Positions 1-5,745 of a stretch of DNA of 11,194 nt are shown piece after piece (position 1 is the stretch's first letter; every line of letters begins with the position of its first letter). This stretch comes from Clostridiales bacterium UBA6330 (GTDB taxonomy: Bacteria > Bacillota > Clostridia > Oscillospirales > CAG-272). The stretch spans positions 1-11,194 of the forward strand of contig DJSQ01000005.1 of the NCBI GenBank assembly GCA_002438075.1, given 5' to 3'. The notes under the pieces are model-generated. The model did not search any database, was not told the DNA's origin, and was given only the letters and a program-made list of their open reading frames with translations. The position numbers and the translations under genes are program-made.

Positions 1-100
1 TCGGCACCCGTGTAGGGCATCATCACGAAGCGCCTTCCGCCCACCAAGCAAGCGCGATAGCCGCACTTTTCAGAGGTTCGCACCTCCCAAACCAACAAAA
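1..100. other. Left-edge stretch without a supported gene
   Basis: I see no gene, RNA or repeat here that I can defend. The minus strand stays open in two frames from about position 90 to the edge and has ATG codons at 23 and 20 behind a GGAAGG-like sequence, so the 5' end of a minus-strand gene leaving the window is possible. Too little of it is visible to call. The plus strand is also open in frame with the downstream lipoprotein gene, but that gene's promoter lies well to the right, so this is not coding for it. Confidence 0.3.
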
Positions 101-181
101 AACTTCCCCCAAGAGCACCCGCCCTCAAACAAAACGAATCAAATCTTCGCTATGCAAAGGCGGGTGTTCTTGGGGGAAGTT
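101..181. repeat. Long imperfect inverted repeat, 23-base arms
   Basis: The arms at 101-123 and 159-181 are reverse complements over 23 bases with a single mismatch (position 114 is G where a perfect match needs A). They flank a 35-base A-rich centre (124-158). Read on the minus strand, the hairpin is followed directly by a run of six T, so it could end a minus-strand transcript. Read on the plus strand there is no T-run. Long arms, an unusual non-coding centre and a second inverted repeat only 19 bases away also fit a small non-autonomous repeat element of the MITE type. Which of these is right cannot be decided from one copy. Confidence 0.7.
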
Positions 182-200
182 CTCGGTGAGAGAGGGAGGT

Positions 201-248
201 TTGGAGAGAGAGAGCCCCCTCTTTCAAGAGGGGGCTCTCTCTCTCCAA
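201..248. repeat. Perfect 23-bp palindromic hairpin
   Basis: The arms 201-223 and 226-248 are exact reverse complements over 23 bases around a 2-base centre (TC). The arm consists of a GA dinucleotide run followed by CCCCC and TCTT. As RNA or as extruded DNA this is a very stable stem. Neither side carries a T-run, so it does not look like a standard intrinsic terminator. It lies 27 bases before the -35 box of the lipoprotein promoter, so it is upstream of that transcript. It is probably part of the same repeat element as the inverted repeat at 101-181. Confidence 0.75.
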
Positions 249-275
249 GGTCTTCCCCTTCCCCCTCCCCGAATA

Positions 276-304
276 TTGACAAAAGAGCAGAAGTGTGATA
301 TAAT
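276..304 (+). promoter_or_regulatory. Consensus sigma-A promoter with extended -10
   Basis: TTGACA at 276-281 and TATAAT at 299-304 are both exact consensus hexamers with the ideal 17-base spacer, and TG at 296-297 adds an extended -10 motif. Transcription would start near 310-312 and leave a leader of about 43 bases before the lipoprotein start at 354. The position also shows that upstream in-frame start codons for that gene, including the ATG at 303 inside the -10 box, cannot be used. No operator palindrome overlaps the hexamers, so expression is predicted to be strong and possibly constitutive. Confidence 0.92.
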
Positions 305-353
305 GGGAGTAGCACCGCAGAAAGCGGGAGCAAAAACATTGGAGGATCAGAAA

Positions 354-1895
354 ATGAAACACCTGCGAACACTTGCCCTTGTCCTTTGCTCGATCCTGCT
401 GTTGCTGACAGCCGCGTCCTGTAAGTCCGCGTCGGGCGGAAAGCCGAAGTACCTTTACGAGGGAACCTATTCCGTGCACGAAACCGCATGGGAAAAAGCG
501 GAAACACTCTCCCTGAGCGGCACACCCAAAACCAAAAAATTCGGATTTTTGTATATCGAGCTCACCAATTCCTGCAATGTATACGATATCATCTCCGGCA
601 AAAAAATCGCCTACTATAACATAACGGACAATGAAACCGTGGAAATGGACGCATACGAAATCGGCAAAGCCCGTTGCTTCGCGCTCCTGTCCACCGCGAT
701 AAACGATGCCGCAATCACCTACAAAACCATGCTGTACAACGCGAGCGGCAAGCTGCTGGAAAGTCTGGAAAGCAGAATCGAACAGCCGCTTCCCACGATT
801 ACCCGCGACCTCTTGCTGTTCGGCGATTCCATGTACCGCGCAAACGGCTCGACGCTGGAGAAGGTCAAAGAGATAGAAGCCTTCGGGAACCACCTCTCCT
901 CCTTTGACCAAAAGATGGCAAACCGCTACTACGATTTCAACAGCGACTGCTTCAGCGTCTACGATTCCAACGGCGCATTTTACGACATTTACGTCTACGA
1001 GAAAGCCGAGCATACGCAATACTACCTGCTCGAAAACGGGAACGTGCTGATTCAACAACAAAGACCCCTCCCCGATGACGCGTCCAAGTACGATTACAGC
1101 GAGAGCGGCAACAAGCTCCAACTGAAAACCTACCTATGGCAGGCGGAGAAGAAAGCCGCGAAGGAAATTTCCTTTGACTATCTGGTAGACAGCATTTACC
1201 CGATTACGCAACAGGACCGCGAGGAAGCAAAGGAAGAAAACGGCGTAACCTTCACCGATCAGGTGCTGAACATCGCCAGCATCGCGCCAATCAAGAACAA
1301 TATGCTACAAACCTCCGTCTGGGTTCTGATGGACAACAGCGGCAGTGTGACCTGCAACCTGAGCGAGCAGTACAAGGGCTTGAGCGGTATCCCCTATCCC
1401 GTTGCGGACGGCGTGTTCGCCTACGAAACGTGCGGCGGGCAGACCTTCTACATCGACGGCGAGGGCAACCTGCTCCGCGACATGAGCACGGTCGACCTTG
1501 TGCGCGGGCAGTACATCGTTGCGGGCAACAAGCTCTACGACACCAACTACAAACTCCGATTCGATTTCGGGAAAGAGGGCTACAAGCTGGAAAAGGTCTA
1601 CGAAACCTGTGCGATTCTTTCCAAAGGAACCGACTACATCCGCTTCACCATAACCGGAAGCAGTGACAAGACCCAGAACATGACCGAGATTCGTGCCACC
1701 GACACCGTAACCTTTGAGGACGAATACTACGCCGTGACCGCCTCGAACGGGGAAACCACCTACTATGCGCCCGACGGGACCTCAATCTACAAAAGCAAAA
1801 CCCAAATGTCCCTGATTCACGCATACGGCAAGAAGCTCCTCTTCTCCGACAATGATAACGGCAAGCCCGTCTACGTCCTGTTCACGCTCAAATAA
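354..1895 (+). CDS. Predicted surface lipoprotein of unknown function, propeller-like
   Basis: I do not recognise the family. The 513-residue product starts with a lipoprotein signal: Lys and Arg at residues 2-5, a Leu-rich segment at 7-19, and the sequence LTAASC with Cys23 as the predicted lipidation site. The box is slightly atypical because Ala rather than Leu stands at -3. The start at 354 follows GGAGG (341-345) by 8 bases and lies downstream of the promoter, whereas the same frame is open much further upstream. The mature part is rich in Tyr and has recurring strand-turn-strand units of the form aromatic or aliphatic residue, a few residues, Asx-Gly, strand (near residues 127-138, 202-214, 325-336, 366-377 and 471-482). 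These resemble WG-type or beta-propeller blades, so a ligand- or partner-binding scaffold outside the membrane is inferred. No catalytic motif is visible. It is a single-gene unit, convergent with the ribosomal operon. Confidence 0.85.
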   Translation: MKHLRTLALVLCSILLLLTAASCKSASGGKPKYLYEGTYSVHETAWEKAETLSLSGTPKTKKFGFLYIELTNSCNVYDIISGKKIAYYNITDNETVEMDAYEIGKARCFALLSTAINDAAITYKTMLYNASGKLLESLESRIEQPLPTITRDLLLFGDSMYRANGSTLEKVKEIEAFGNHLSSFDQKMANRYYDFNSDCFSVYDSNGAFYDIYVYEKAEHTQYYLLENGNVLIQQQRPLPDDASKYDYSESGNKLQLKTYLWQAEKKAAKEISFDYLVDSIYPITQQDREEAKEENGVTFTDQVLNIASIAPIKNNMLQTSVWVLMDNSGSVTCNLSEQYKGLSGIPYPVADGVFAYETCGGQTFYIDGEGNLLRDMSTVDLVRGQYIVAGNKLYDTNYKLRFDFGKEGYKLEKVYETCAILSKGTDYIRFTITGSSDKTQNMTEIRATDTVTFEDEYYAVTASNGETTYYAPDGTSIYKSKTQMSLIHAYGKKLLFSDNDNGKPVYVLFTLK

Positions 1896-1902
1896 AGGAT
1901 AG

Positions 1903-1937
1903 CAAAAGGAAGCCGACCGACGGTCGACTTCCTTTTG
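1903..1937. terminator. Bidirectional intrinsic terminator between convergent genes
   Basis: Arms 1903-1918 and 1922-1937 pair over 16 bases with one mismatch around a 3-base loop. Each arm begins with an A-run and ends opposite a T-run (AAAAGGAAG against CTTCCTTTT), so a hairpin with a T-tract forms on either strand. It begins 7 bases after the lipoprotein stop codon and also lies downstream of rplQ on the other strand. It is predicted to stop both transcripts. Confidence 0.85.
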
Positions 1938-1963
1938 TTGCGTTGAAAATCCTTGCGGGAATC

Positions 1964-1993
1964 GGGAGGCGCTTTTCGGAAAAAGCGCCTCCC
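1964..1993 (-). terminator. rplQ: Second hairpin downstream of rplQ
   Basis: Perfect 13-base arms (GGGAGGCGCTTTT at 1964-1976 and its complement at 1981-1993) flank a 4-base loop, 11 bases after the rplQ stop codon. Four T-A pairs sit next to the loop, and no T-run follows on the minus strand, so by itself it is a weak intrinsic terminator. It more likely protects the 3' end of the mRNA or backs up the bidirectional terminator just beyond it. Confidence 0.6.
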
Positions 1994-2004
1994 ACGCGTC
2001 CCCC

Positions 2005-2700
2005 TTACTCGGCGGGAGTTTCCTCTGCCTTTTTGGTGGTCTTCTTCGCTGCGGGCTTCTTTGCGGGAGCAGCCTCACCGTCAGCCGCAGTTGCCTTCTT
2101 CGCGGTGGTTTTCTTTGCCGCGGGCTTCTTTGCGGGAGCAGCCTCGCCGTCAGCGGCAGCTGCCTTCTTTGCGGTCGTGGTCTTCTTCGCCGCAGGCTTC
2201 TTTGCCGCGCTCTCGCCATCCGCCTTCTTTGCGGTGGTCGCCTTCTTCGCGGCGGGCTTCTTTGCGGGCGCCTTTTCAGCGGGAGCCGCCTCGGTTGCCT
2301 CTGCCTTCGGAGCCTCGGTTGCGGTGGTCGCAGGAGCGGTCTCCACAGCCTTTTCGTCCTTCACCAGTGCAACGATTGCCATCTCAGCCGCGTCACCTCT
2401 GCGGTTGCCGAGCTTGAGAATGCGGGTGTAACCGCCGTTGCGGTCTGCGTAGGACGGAGCGATCTCGGTGAACAGCTTCGTCACCACGCTCTCCTTGGTG
2501 ATATAAGCCAGCGCCGCACGGCGGCTTGCCAGCGTGTTCTTTTTGCCGAGTGTAATCATTTTTTCTGCCATCGAGCGGACTTCCTTCGCTCTTGCGAGCG
2601 TGGTTTCGATCTGTCCGTTCTCAAGCAGTAAGGTGACCATTCCGCGCAGCATCGCTACTCTGTGCGCGGTCGGTCTGCCGAGTTTTCTTGTTCCGGGCAT
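2005..2700 (-). CDS. rplQ: Large-subunit ribosomal protein L17 with long Lys/Ala-rich tail
   Basis: Residues 1-115 are a normal L17 core: the start MPGTRKLGRP, the helix with HRVAMLRGMVTLLLENGQIE, and YTRILKLGNRRGDAAEMAIV. L17 binds 23S rRNA near the peptide exit tunnel. Most bacterial L17 proteins end at about 115-130 residues; this one has 231. The extra part begins acidic and Ala/Thr-rich (about 116-142). It then becomes strongly basic, with four KKPAAKK motifs at 147, 167, 191 and 214, like the tail of histone H1, and ends in an acidic EETPAE. GGAGG stands 9 bases before the ATG. It is the last gene of the operon and is followed by terminators. The tail is in frame with the core with no sign of a frameshift, so it is a genuine extension. 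Confidence 0.96.
   Translation of the reverse strand: MPGTRKLGRPTAHRVAMLRGMVTLLLENGQIETTLARAKEVRSMAEKMITLGKKNTLASRRAALAYITKESVVTKLFTEIAPSYADRNGGYTRILKLGNRRGDAAEMAIVALVKDEKAVETAPATTATEAPKAEATEAAPAEKAPAKKPAAKKATTAKKADGESAAKKPAAKKTTTAKKAAAADGEAAPAKKPAAKKTTAKKATAADGEAAPAKKPAAKKTTKKAEETPAE
2035..2173 (-). repeat. rplQ: 69-bp tandem repeat inside the rplQ tail
   Basis: Sequence starting at 2051 (GCGGGCTTCTTTGCGGGAGC on the plus strand) recurs at 2120, exactly 69 bases on, with only a few substitutions over the following bases. It encodes the same 18 residues (AADGEAAPAKKPAAKKTT) at L17 residues 182-199 and 205-222. More diverged partial copies lie further towards 2270. The period is a multiple of three, so copy number can change without breaking the reading frame. 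Confidence 0.85.
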
Positions 2701-2765
2701 TTGATTTCCCTCCTTCTGCTGTATAGGAAAAGTATTTCATCTTGTTGCGTTGTGCGATCCGACGC

Positions 2766-3743
2766 TTATTCCTCTTCTCTGCGCAGGTCAAGCCCCAGGC
2801 TGTGCAGCTTCTGGATGACCTCCTCCAGAGATTTCTTACCGAGGTTACGGACCTTGATCATGTCCTCCTCGGTGCGGTTGGTCAGATCCTCCACCGTGTC
2901 AATGCCCGCGCGCTTCAGACAGTTGAAGCTACGAACGGACATGTCAAGCTCCTCAATGGTCATCTCAAGGACCTTTTCCTTGATGGTCTCTTCTCTCTCG
3001 ACCATGATCTCTGCCTTCTTTGCTTCATCGGACAAATCCACAAACAGGTTGAGATGCTCGTTGAGGATCTTGGCGCCCAGCGAAACCGCTTCCTTGGCGG
3101 AAATCGTTCCGTTGGTCAGAACTTCCAGCGTGAGCTTATCGTAATCCGTGATGTTACTGCCCACACGCGTGTTGTCCACCGTGTACTTGACGTTGTAGAC
3201 AGGCGTGTAGATGGAATCGGTATAGATGGTACCGATCGGCGCGAACGCCGTAACACCGAGCGTCTGCGCGTGCAGCTGCTTGTTTCTCTCCTGCGAGACG
3301 TAGCCGCGACCGTGTGCGAACGTCAGCTCCATGTAGAAGCGCTCGTTCTCGCCCACCGTTGCGATATGGTGCTCGGGATTGAGGATTTCGATATCCGAGT
3401 CCTGCTTGATATCGCCCGCGGTGACATCGCGTTCACCGGTCACGTCAATGATAACGGTCTTGGGGCTGCTGCAATGCAGCTTCGCCGTGATACCCTTGAC
3501 GTTCAGGACGATCTCGGTCACATCCTCGGTCACGCCCGGAATCGTGGAAAATTCCTGCAAAACGCCGTCGATCTTGATATTCGTTACCGCCACACCCGGA
3601 AGCGAGCTGATGAGAACTCTGCGCAGGGAGTTGCCCAGCGTGATTCCGTAGCCGCGCTCGAGAGGCTCAACAATGAAGATTCCGTGTCTGCCGTCTTCAC
3701 TCAGATCAGACGTCGTGATATTGGGCTTTTCGATCTCGATCAT
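2766..3743 (-). CDS. rpoA: DNA-directed RNA polymerase subunit alpha
   Basis: This 325-residue protein is full length for the family. The N-terminal assembly domain (about 1-235) carries ERGYGITLGNSLRRVLISSLPG, the conserved region that contacts beta and beta-prime. The C-terminal domain (about 255-320) carries VRSFNCLKRAGI and RNLGKKSLEEV. Arg271, Asn274 and Lys304 correspond to the residues that bind UP-element DNA in E. coli alpha, so promoter UP-element contact should be intact. The ATG is 10 bases behind GGAGG. The gene lies between rpsD and rplQ as in the classical alpha operon, with a 95-base gap before it that contains a hairpin. Confidence 0.98.
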   Translation of the reverse strand: MIEIEKPNITTSDLSEDGRHGIFIVEPLERGYGITLGNSLRRVLISSLPGVAVTNIKIDGVLQEFSTIPGVTEDVTEIVLNVKGITAKLHCSSPKTVIIDVTGERDVTAGDIKQDSDIEILNPEHHIATVGENERFYMELTFAHGRGYVSQERNKQLHAQTLGVTAFAPIGTIYTDSIYTPVYNVKYTVDNTRVGSNITDYDKLTLEVLTNGTISAKEAVSLGAKILNEHLNLFVDLSDEAKKAEIMVEREETIKEKVLEMTIEELDMSVRSFNCLKRAGIDTVEDLTNRTEEDMIKVRNLGKKSLEEVIQKLHSLGLDLRREEE

Positions 3744-3786
3744 TCCAAATAAACCTCCTTTTATTCAAAAATGATAGCTTGCGAAC

Positions 3787-3822
3787 CCGATTCGGTCATG
3801 CACACCGCACGCACCGAACCGA
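3787..3822 (-). ncRNA. Predicted 15-bp RNA hairpin in the rpsD-rpoA gap
   Basis: Read on the minus strand, TCGGTTCGGT pairs with ACCGAATCGG (two G-U pairs). Then, after one bulged G, CGTGC pairs with GCATG (one G-U) around a 5-base GGTGT loop. The near-continuous 15-pair stem starts 16 bases after the rpsD stop and ends 43 bases before the rpoA ATG. ATTTTTG follows about 15 bases later, too far for a standard terminator. Possible roles are an mRNA-processing or stability element, or a regulatory leader for rpoA-rplQ. Only the pairing itself is seen. Confidence 0.55.
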
Positions 3823-3838
3823 TTTGGAACGGGGCGGA

Positions 3839-4465
3839 TTACTTGGAATAGAGCTCGACGATGAGCTGTTCGTTGAAGTCGAAGTCAACGTCCTCTCTTG
3901 CGGGAAGCGCGGTAACCTTCGCGGTGAACGCGTCAGCCTTGACCTCCAGCCACTTCGGAGCGTGATGCGTTGCCGCAGACTCCGCCAGCGCCTTGAACTT
4001 CTCGGACGAACGGCTGGACTCCTTGACGGCGATGACATCGCCCGCCTTGACGATCAGCGAAGGAATGTTGACCTTCTTGCCGTTGAGCGTGAAATGTCCG
4101 TGCAGAACCAGCTGACGAGCCTCCTTGTGGGATGCCGCAAAGCCCATTCTGTAAACCACGTTGTCCAGACGTCTCTCCAAGAGGCAAATCAGGTTCTCAC
4201 CCGTCATGCCTTCCTTGCGGTCAGCCTCTTCAAAGTAGTTGACGAACTGCTTCTCCAGCACGCCGTAGTATCTTCTGGTCTTCTGCTTCTCACGAAGCTG
4301 CATTCCGTACTCTCTGACTTTCTTGTTTGCGGCACCGTGCTGACCCGGAACCGTGCTTCTGCGGTCCAGTGCGCACTTGCCGGTGGTGCAGCGGTCGCCC
4401 TTCAGAAAGAGCTTGGTGCCTTCTCTGCGGCACAGTCTGCATACAGGTCCTGTATATCTTGCCAT
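3839..4465 (-). CDS. rpsD: Small-subunit ribosomal protein S4, zinc-binding form
   Basis: S4 is one of the two primary proteins that nucleate 30S assembly, binding the 5' domain of 16S rRNA; in other bacteria it also represses its own synthesis. The 208-residue sequence starts MARYTGPVCRLCRREG and has Cys9, Cys12, Cys26 and Cys31, the four-cysteine zinc site of the C+ type. The S4 RNA-binding domain lies at about 97-160 (ERRLDNVVYRMGF through GHFTLNGKKVNIPS), and the protein ends with the family's FNEQLIVELYSK. The ATG is 10 bases behind GGGAGG, and the gap to rpsK is 20 bases. Its position between rpsK and rpoA is the usual one outside the Bacillales, where rpsD is often elsewhere. Confidence 0.98.
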   Translation of the reverse strand: MARYTGPVCRLCRREGTKLFLKGDRCTTGKCALDRRSTVPGQHGAANKKVREYGMQLREKQKTRRYYGVLEKQFVNYFEEADRKEGMTGENLICLLERRLDNVVYRMGFAASHKEARQLVLHGHFTLNGKKVNIPSLIVKAGDVIAVKESSRSSEKFKALAESAATHHAPKWLEVKADAFTAKVTALPAREDVDFDFNEQLIVELYSK

Positions 4466-4485
4466 AATGTTTGTACCTCCCGAAA

Positions 4486-4890
4486 TTATACGCGTCTGCG
4501 CTTAGGCGGTCTGCAACCGTTGTGCGGGATCGGCGTCACGTCCTTGATCAGGGTGATCTGGAGTCCGACGGTTTCCAGCGCGCGGATAGCGGATTCCCGT
4601 CCGGCACCGGGTCCCTTGACGAACACCTCAACCGTTTTCAGACCGTGATCAATTGCGATCTTAGCGGCGGTTTCCGATGCGGACTGTGCGGCGAACGGAG
4701 TAGACTTTCTCGATCCCTTGAAGCCCAGCTCACCGGCAGACGCCCACGAAATCGCATTGCCCTCGGCATCCGAAATGGTAACGATCGTGTTGTTGAAGGT
4801 CGACTGAATGTGAACAGAACCTTTTTCAATGTTCTTTCTCTCGCGGCGCTTCTTCACAACTTTTTTTGCTGTTGCTGCAACTTTAGCCAT
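4486..4890 (-). CDS. rpsK: Small-subunit ribosomal protein S11
   Basis: S11 sits on the 30S platform and helps shape the mRNA exit and E-site region. The 134-residue product has the expected Lys/Arg-rich N-terminus, then HIQSTFNNTIVTISD, then GFKGSRKSTPFAAQ. It ends with the signature PIPHNGCRPPKRRRV, complete to the C-terminus. AAGGAG stands 9 bases before the ATG, and the 14-base gap after rpsM places this site at the very end of that gene, which favours coupled translation. Confidence 0.98.
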   Translation of the reverse strand: MAKVAATAKKVVKKRRERKNIEKGSVHIQSTFNNTIVTISDAEGNAISWASAGELGFKGSRKSTPFAAQSASETAAKIAIDHGLKTVEVFVKGPGAGRESAIRALETVGLQITLIKDVTPIPHNGCRPPKRRRV

Positions 4891-4904
4891 TTTATGCCAC
4901 TCCT

Positions 4905-5273
4905 TTACTTCTTCTTGTTAGCGATGGTCTTTGCGGGTCCCTTGCGGGTTCTCGCATTGGTCTTGGTCCGCTGACCTCTGACCGGCAGACCCTTTCTGTG
5001 ACGGATACCGCGATAGCAGTTGATCTCCACCATTCTCTTGATGTTCAGAGCAACATCACGGCGGAGGTCACCCTCAACGGTGTAAGAGTTTTCGATTTCG
5101 TCACGGAGCTTTGCGACCTCGTCCTCGGTCAGATCCTTCGCGCGGGTATCGGGATTGATACCGGTTTTGGCGAGGATGTCGTTTGCGCTCTTGCGCCCGA
5201 TTCCGTAGATATAGGTCAGGGCGATCTCGACGCGCTTGTTGTTCGGAATATCAACACCAGCTATACGAGCCAT
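4905..5273 (-). CDS. rpsM: Small-subunit ribosomal protein S13
   Basis: S13 is a 30S head protein that contacts 16S rRNA, the P-site tRNA and, through intersubunit bridges, the 50S subunit. The 122-residue sequence is standard: MARIAGVDIPNNKRVEIALT, the helix-hairpin-helix segment around YIYGIGRKSANDILAKTGI, and CYRGIRHRKGLPVRGQRTKT, ending in the basic tail that reaches tRNA. The ATG follows GAGGTG by 10 bases. It is the first gene of the classical alpha operon segment, 39 bases after rpmJ. I see no independent promoter in that gap. Confidence 0.98.
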   Translation of the reverse strand: MARIAGVDIPNNKRVEIALTYIYGIGRKSANDILAKTGINPDTRAKDLTEDEVAKLRDEIENSYTVEGDLRRDVALNIKRMVEINCYRGIRHRKGLPVRGQRTKTNARTRKGPAKTIANKKK

Positions 5274-5312
5274 TCTCTTTTTTCACCTCTCTGTTGATTT
5301 TGGTCAGGTCAC

Positions 5313-5426
5313 TCAACCCTGTCTCTGCTTGTGCTTCGGGTTTTCGCAGATGACCATGATTTTGCCTTTTCTCTTGATGATCTTGCACTTCTCGCAGATC
5401 TTCTTGACGGATGGTTTTACCTTCAT
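5313..5426 (-). CDS. rpmJ: Large-subunit ribosomal protein L36, zinc-binding form
   Basis: L36 is a 37-residue zinc-ribbon protein of the 50S subunit. The sequence starts MKVKPSVKKICEKCK and ends PKHKQRQG. The zinc ligands are Cys11, Cys14, Cys27 and His32, so this is the C+ form rather than the zinc-free paralogue made under zinc starvation. The start was chosen from family length and N-terminal match; the frame is open upstream to 5501. The Shine-Dalgarno is poor, with AAAGG 13 bases away and AGGG only 3 bases away, unlike the other genes here. A folded element between infA and this gene may compensate or regulate. Confidence 0.97.
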   Translation of the reverse strand: MKVKPSVKKICEKCKIIKRKGKIMVICENPKHKQRQG

Positions 5427-5460
5427 TGTCCCTACCGTACCTTTCTTGCTTTGTTGTGGT

Positions 5461-5490
5461 GCCGCACCGTCGGTTTCCCGCAGTCGCGGC
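5461..5490 (-). ncRNA. Predicted GAAA-capped hairpin between infA and rpmJ
   Basis: The 30 bases directly after the infA stop codon fold on the minus strand. GCCGC pairs with GCGGC, then after a bulged G ACTG pairs with CGGT, then after a bulged A CGG pairs with CCG, closed by a GAAA tetraloop of the GNRA type. No T-run follows, so it is not an intrinsic terminator. It ends 34 bases before the rpmJ start, which has an unusually weak ribosome binding site. A role in mRNA stability or in control of rpmJ is inference. Confidence 0.5.
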
Positions 5491-5712
5491 TCATTTCGCA
5501 CGCCATGTGATGCGTCCCTTTGTCAGGTCGTAAACCGACACCTCAATGGTCACGCGGTCACCGGGCAGTATCTTGATATAATTCATTCTCAGCTTGCCGG
5601 AAATATGCGCTGTCACCATATGTCCGTTCGGGAGCTTGACCCGGAAGCACGCGTTCGGGAGCGCTTCCACGACCACGCCTTCAAACTCGATGACATCATC
5701 CTTCTGTGCCAG
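5491..5712 (-). CDS. infA: Translation initiation factor IF-1, CTG start
   Basis: IF-1 binds the A site of the 30S subunit and, with IF-3, enforces correct start-codon selection. The 73-residue product (usual length about 72) reads MAQKDDVIEFEG at the start, then VVVEALPNACFRV, AHISGKLRMNYIKILPGD, and the ending YDLTKGRITWRAK, a complete OB-fold. There is no ATG in frame. An in-frame TAA lies at 5727-5725, followed by GGA, GGG, ATT, ATT, CTG, GCA. The CTG at 5712-5710 gives the family N-terminus and lies 7 bases behind a perfect AAGGAGGG. The next candidate, GTG at 5676, would delete twelve conserved residues and has no ribosome binding site at a usable distance. The gene follows map by 33 bases. 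Confidence 0.93.
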   Translation of the reverse strand: MAQKDDVIEFEGVVVEALPNACFRVKLPNGHMVTAHISGKLRMNYIKILPGDRVTIEVSVYDLTKGRITWRAK

Positions 5713-5726
5713 AATAATCCCTCCTT
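5710..5726 (-). promoter_or_regulatory. infA: Ribosome binding site and non-ATG start of infA
   Basis: AAGGAGGG at 5726-5719 is followed by ATTATT and then CTG at 5712-5710. The strong match at ideal distance argues that initiation occurs here although neither ATT nor CTG is a normal start. By alignment to other IF-1 proteins (Met-Ala-Lys/Gln...Asp-Val-Ile-Glu), CTG is the best choice; ATT would add one or two residues. Confidence 0.8.
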
Positions 5727-5745
5727 ACCTGATTTGGGTTGTGAC

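Noticed and set aside
1..90. Minus-strand open frames running off the left edge, with ATG codons at 23 and 20
   Set aside because: Fewer than 30 codons are visible, two frames are open at once, no promoter is seen, and the only ribosome binding site candidate is weak. Not enough to call a partial gene.
186..353. Longer N-terminus for the lipoprotein starting at 186
   Set aside because: It would begin upstream of the promoter and code through the palindrome. The start at 354 has a ribosome binding site and gives a proper lipoprotein signal.
150..1121. Minus-strand open frame of 323 codons opposite the lipoprotein gene
   Set aside because: It has no ribosome binding site or family resemblance, runs through both inverted repeats, and is the antisense shadow of a gene with a signal peptide, promoter and good start.
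1943..2431. Plus-strand Ala/Phe-rich open frame of 162 codons
   Set aside because: It is the complement of the Lys/Ala repeat tail of rplQ; its hydrophobic look comes only from that codon pattern.
2742..3752. Plus-strand open frame of 336 codons over rpoA
   Set aside because: It is antisense to a complete, highly conserved rpoA, with no recognisable motif.
5491..5676. GTG at 5676 as start of infA
   Set aside because: It would remove twelve residues that match the IF-1 N-terminus, and there is no ribosome binding site at a usable distance.
5713..5745. KOW-domain (L14e-like) gene between map and infA, seen in some Firmicutes
   Set aside because: Only 33 bases separate the two genes, so it is absent here.
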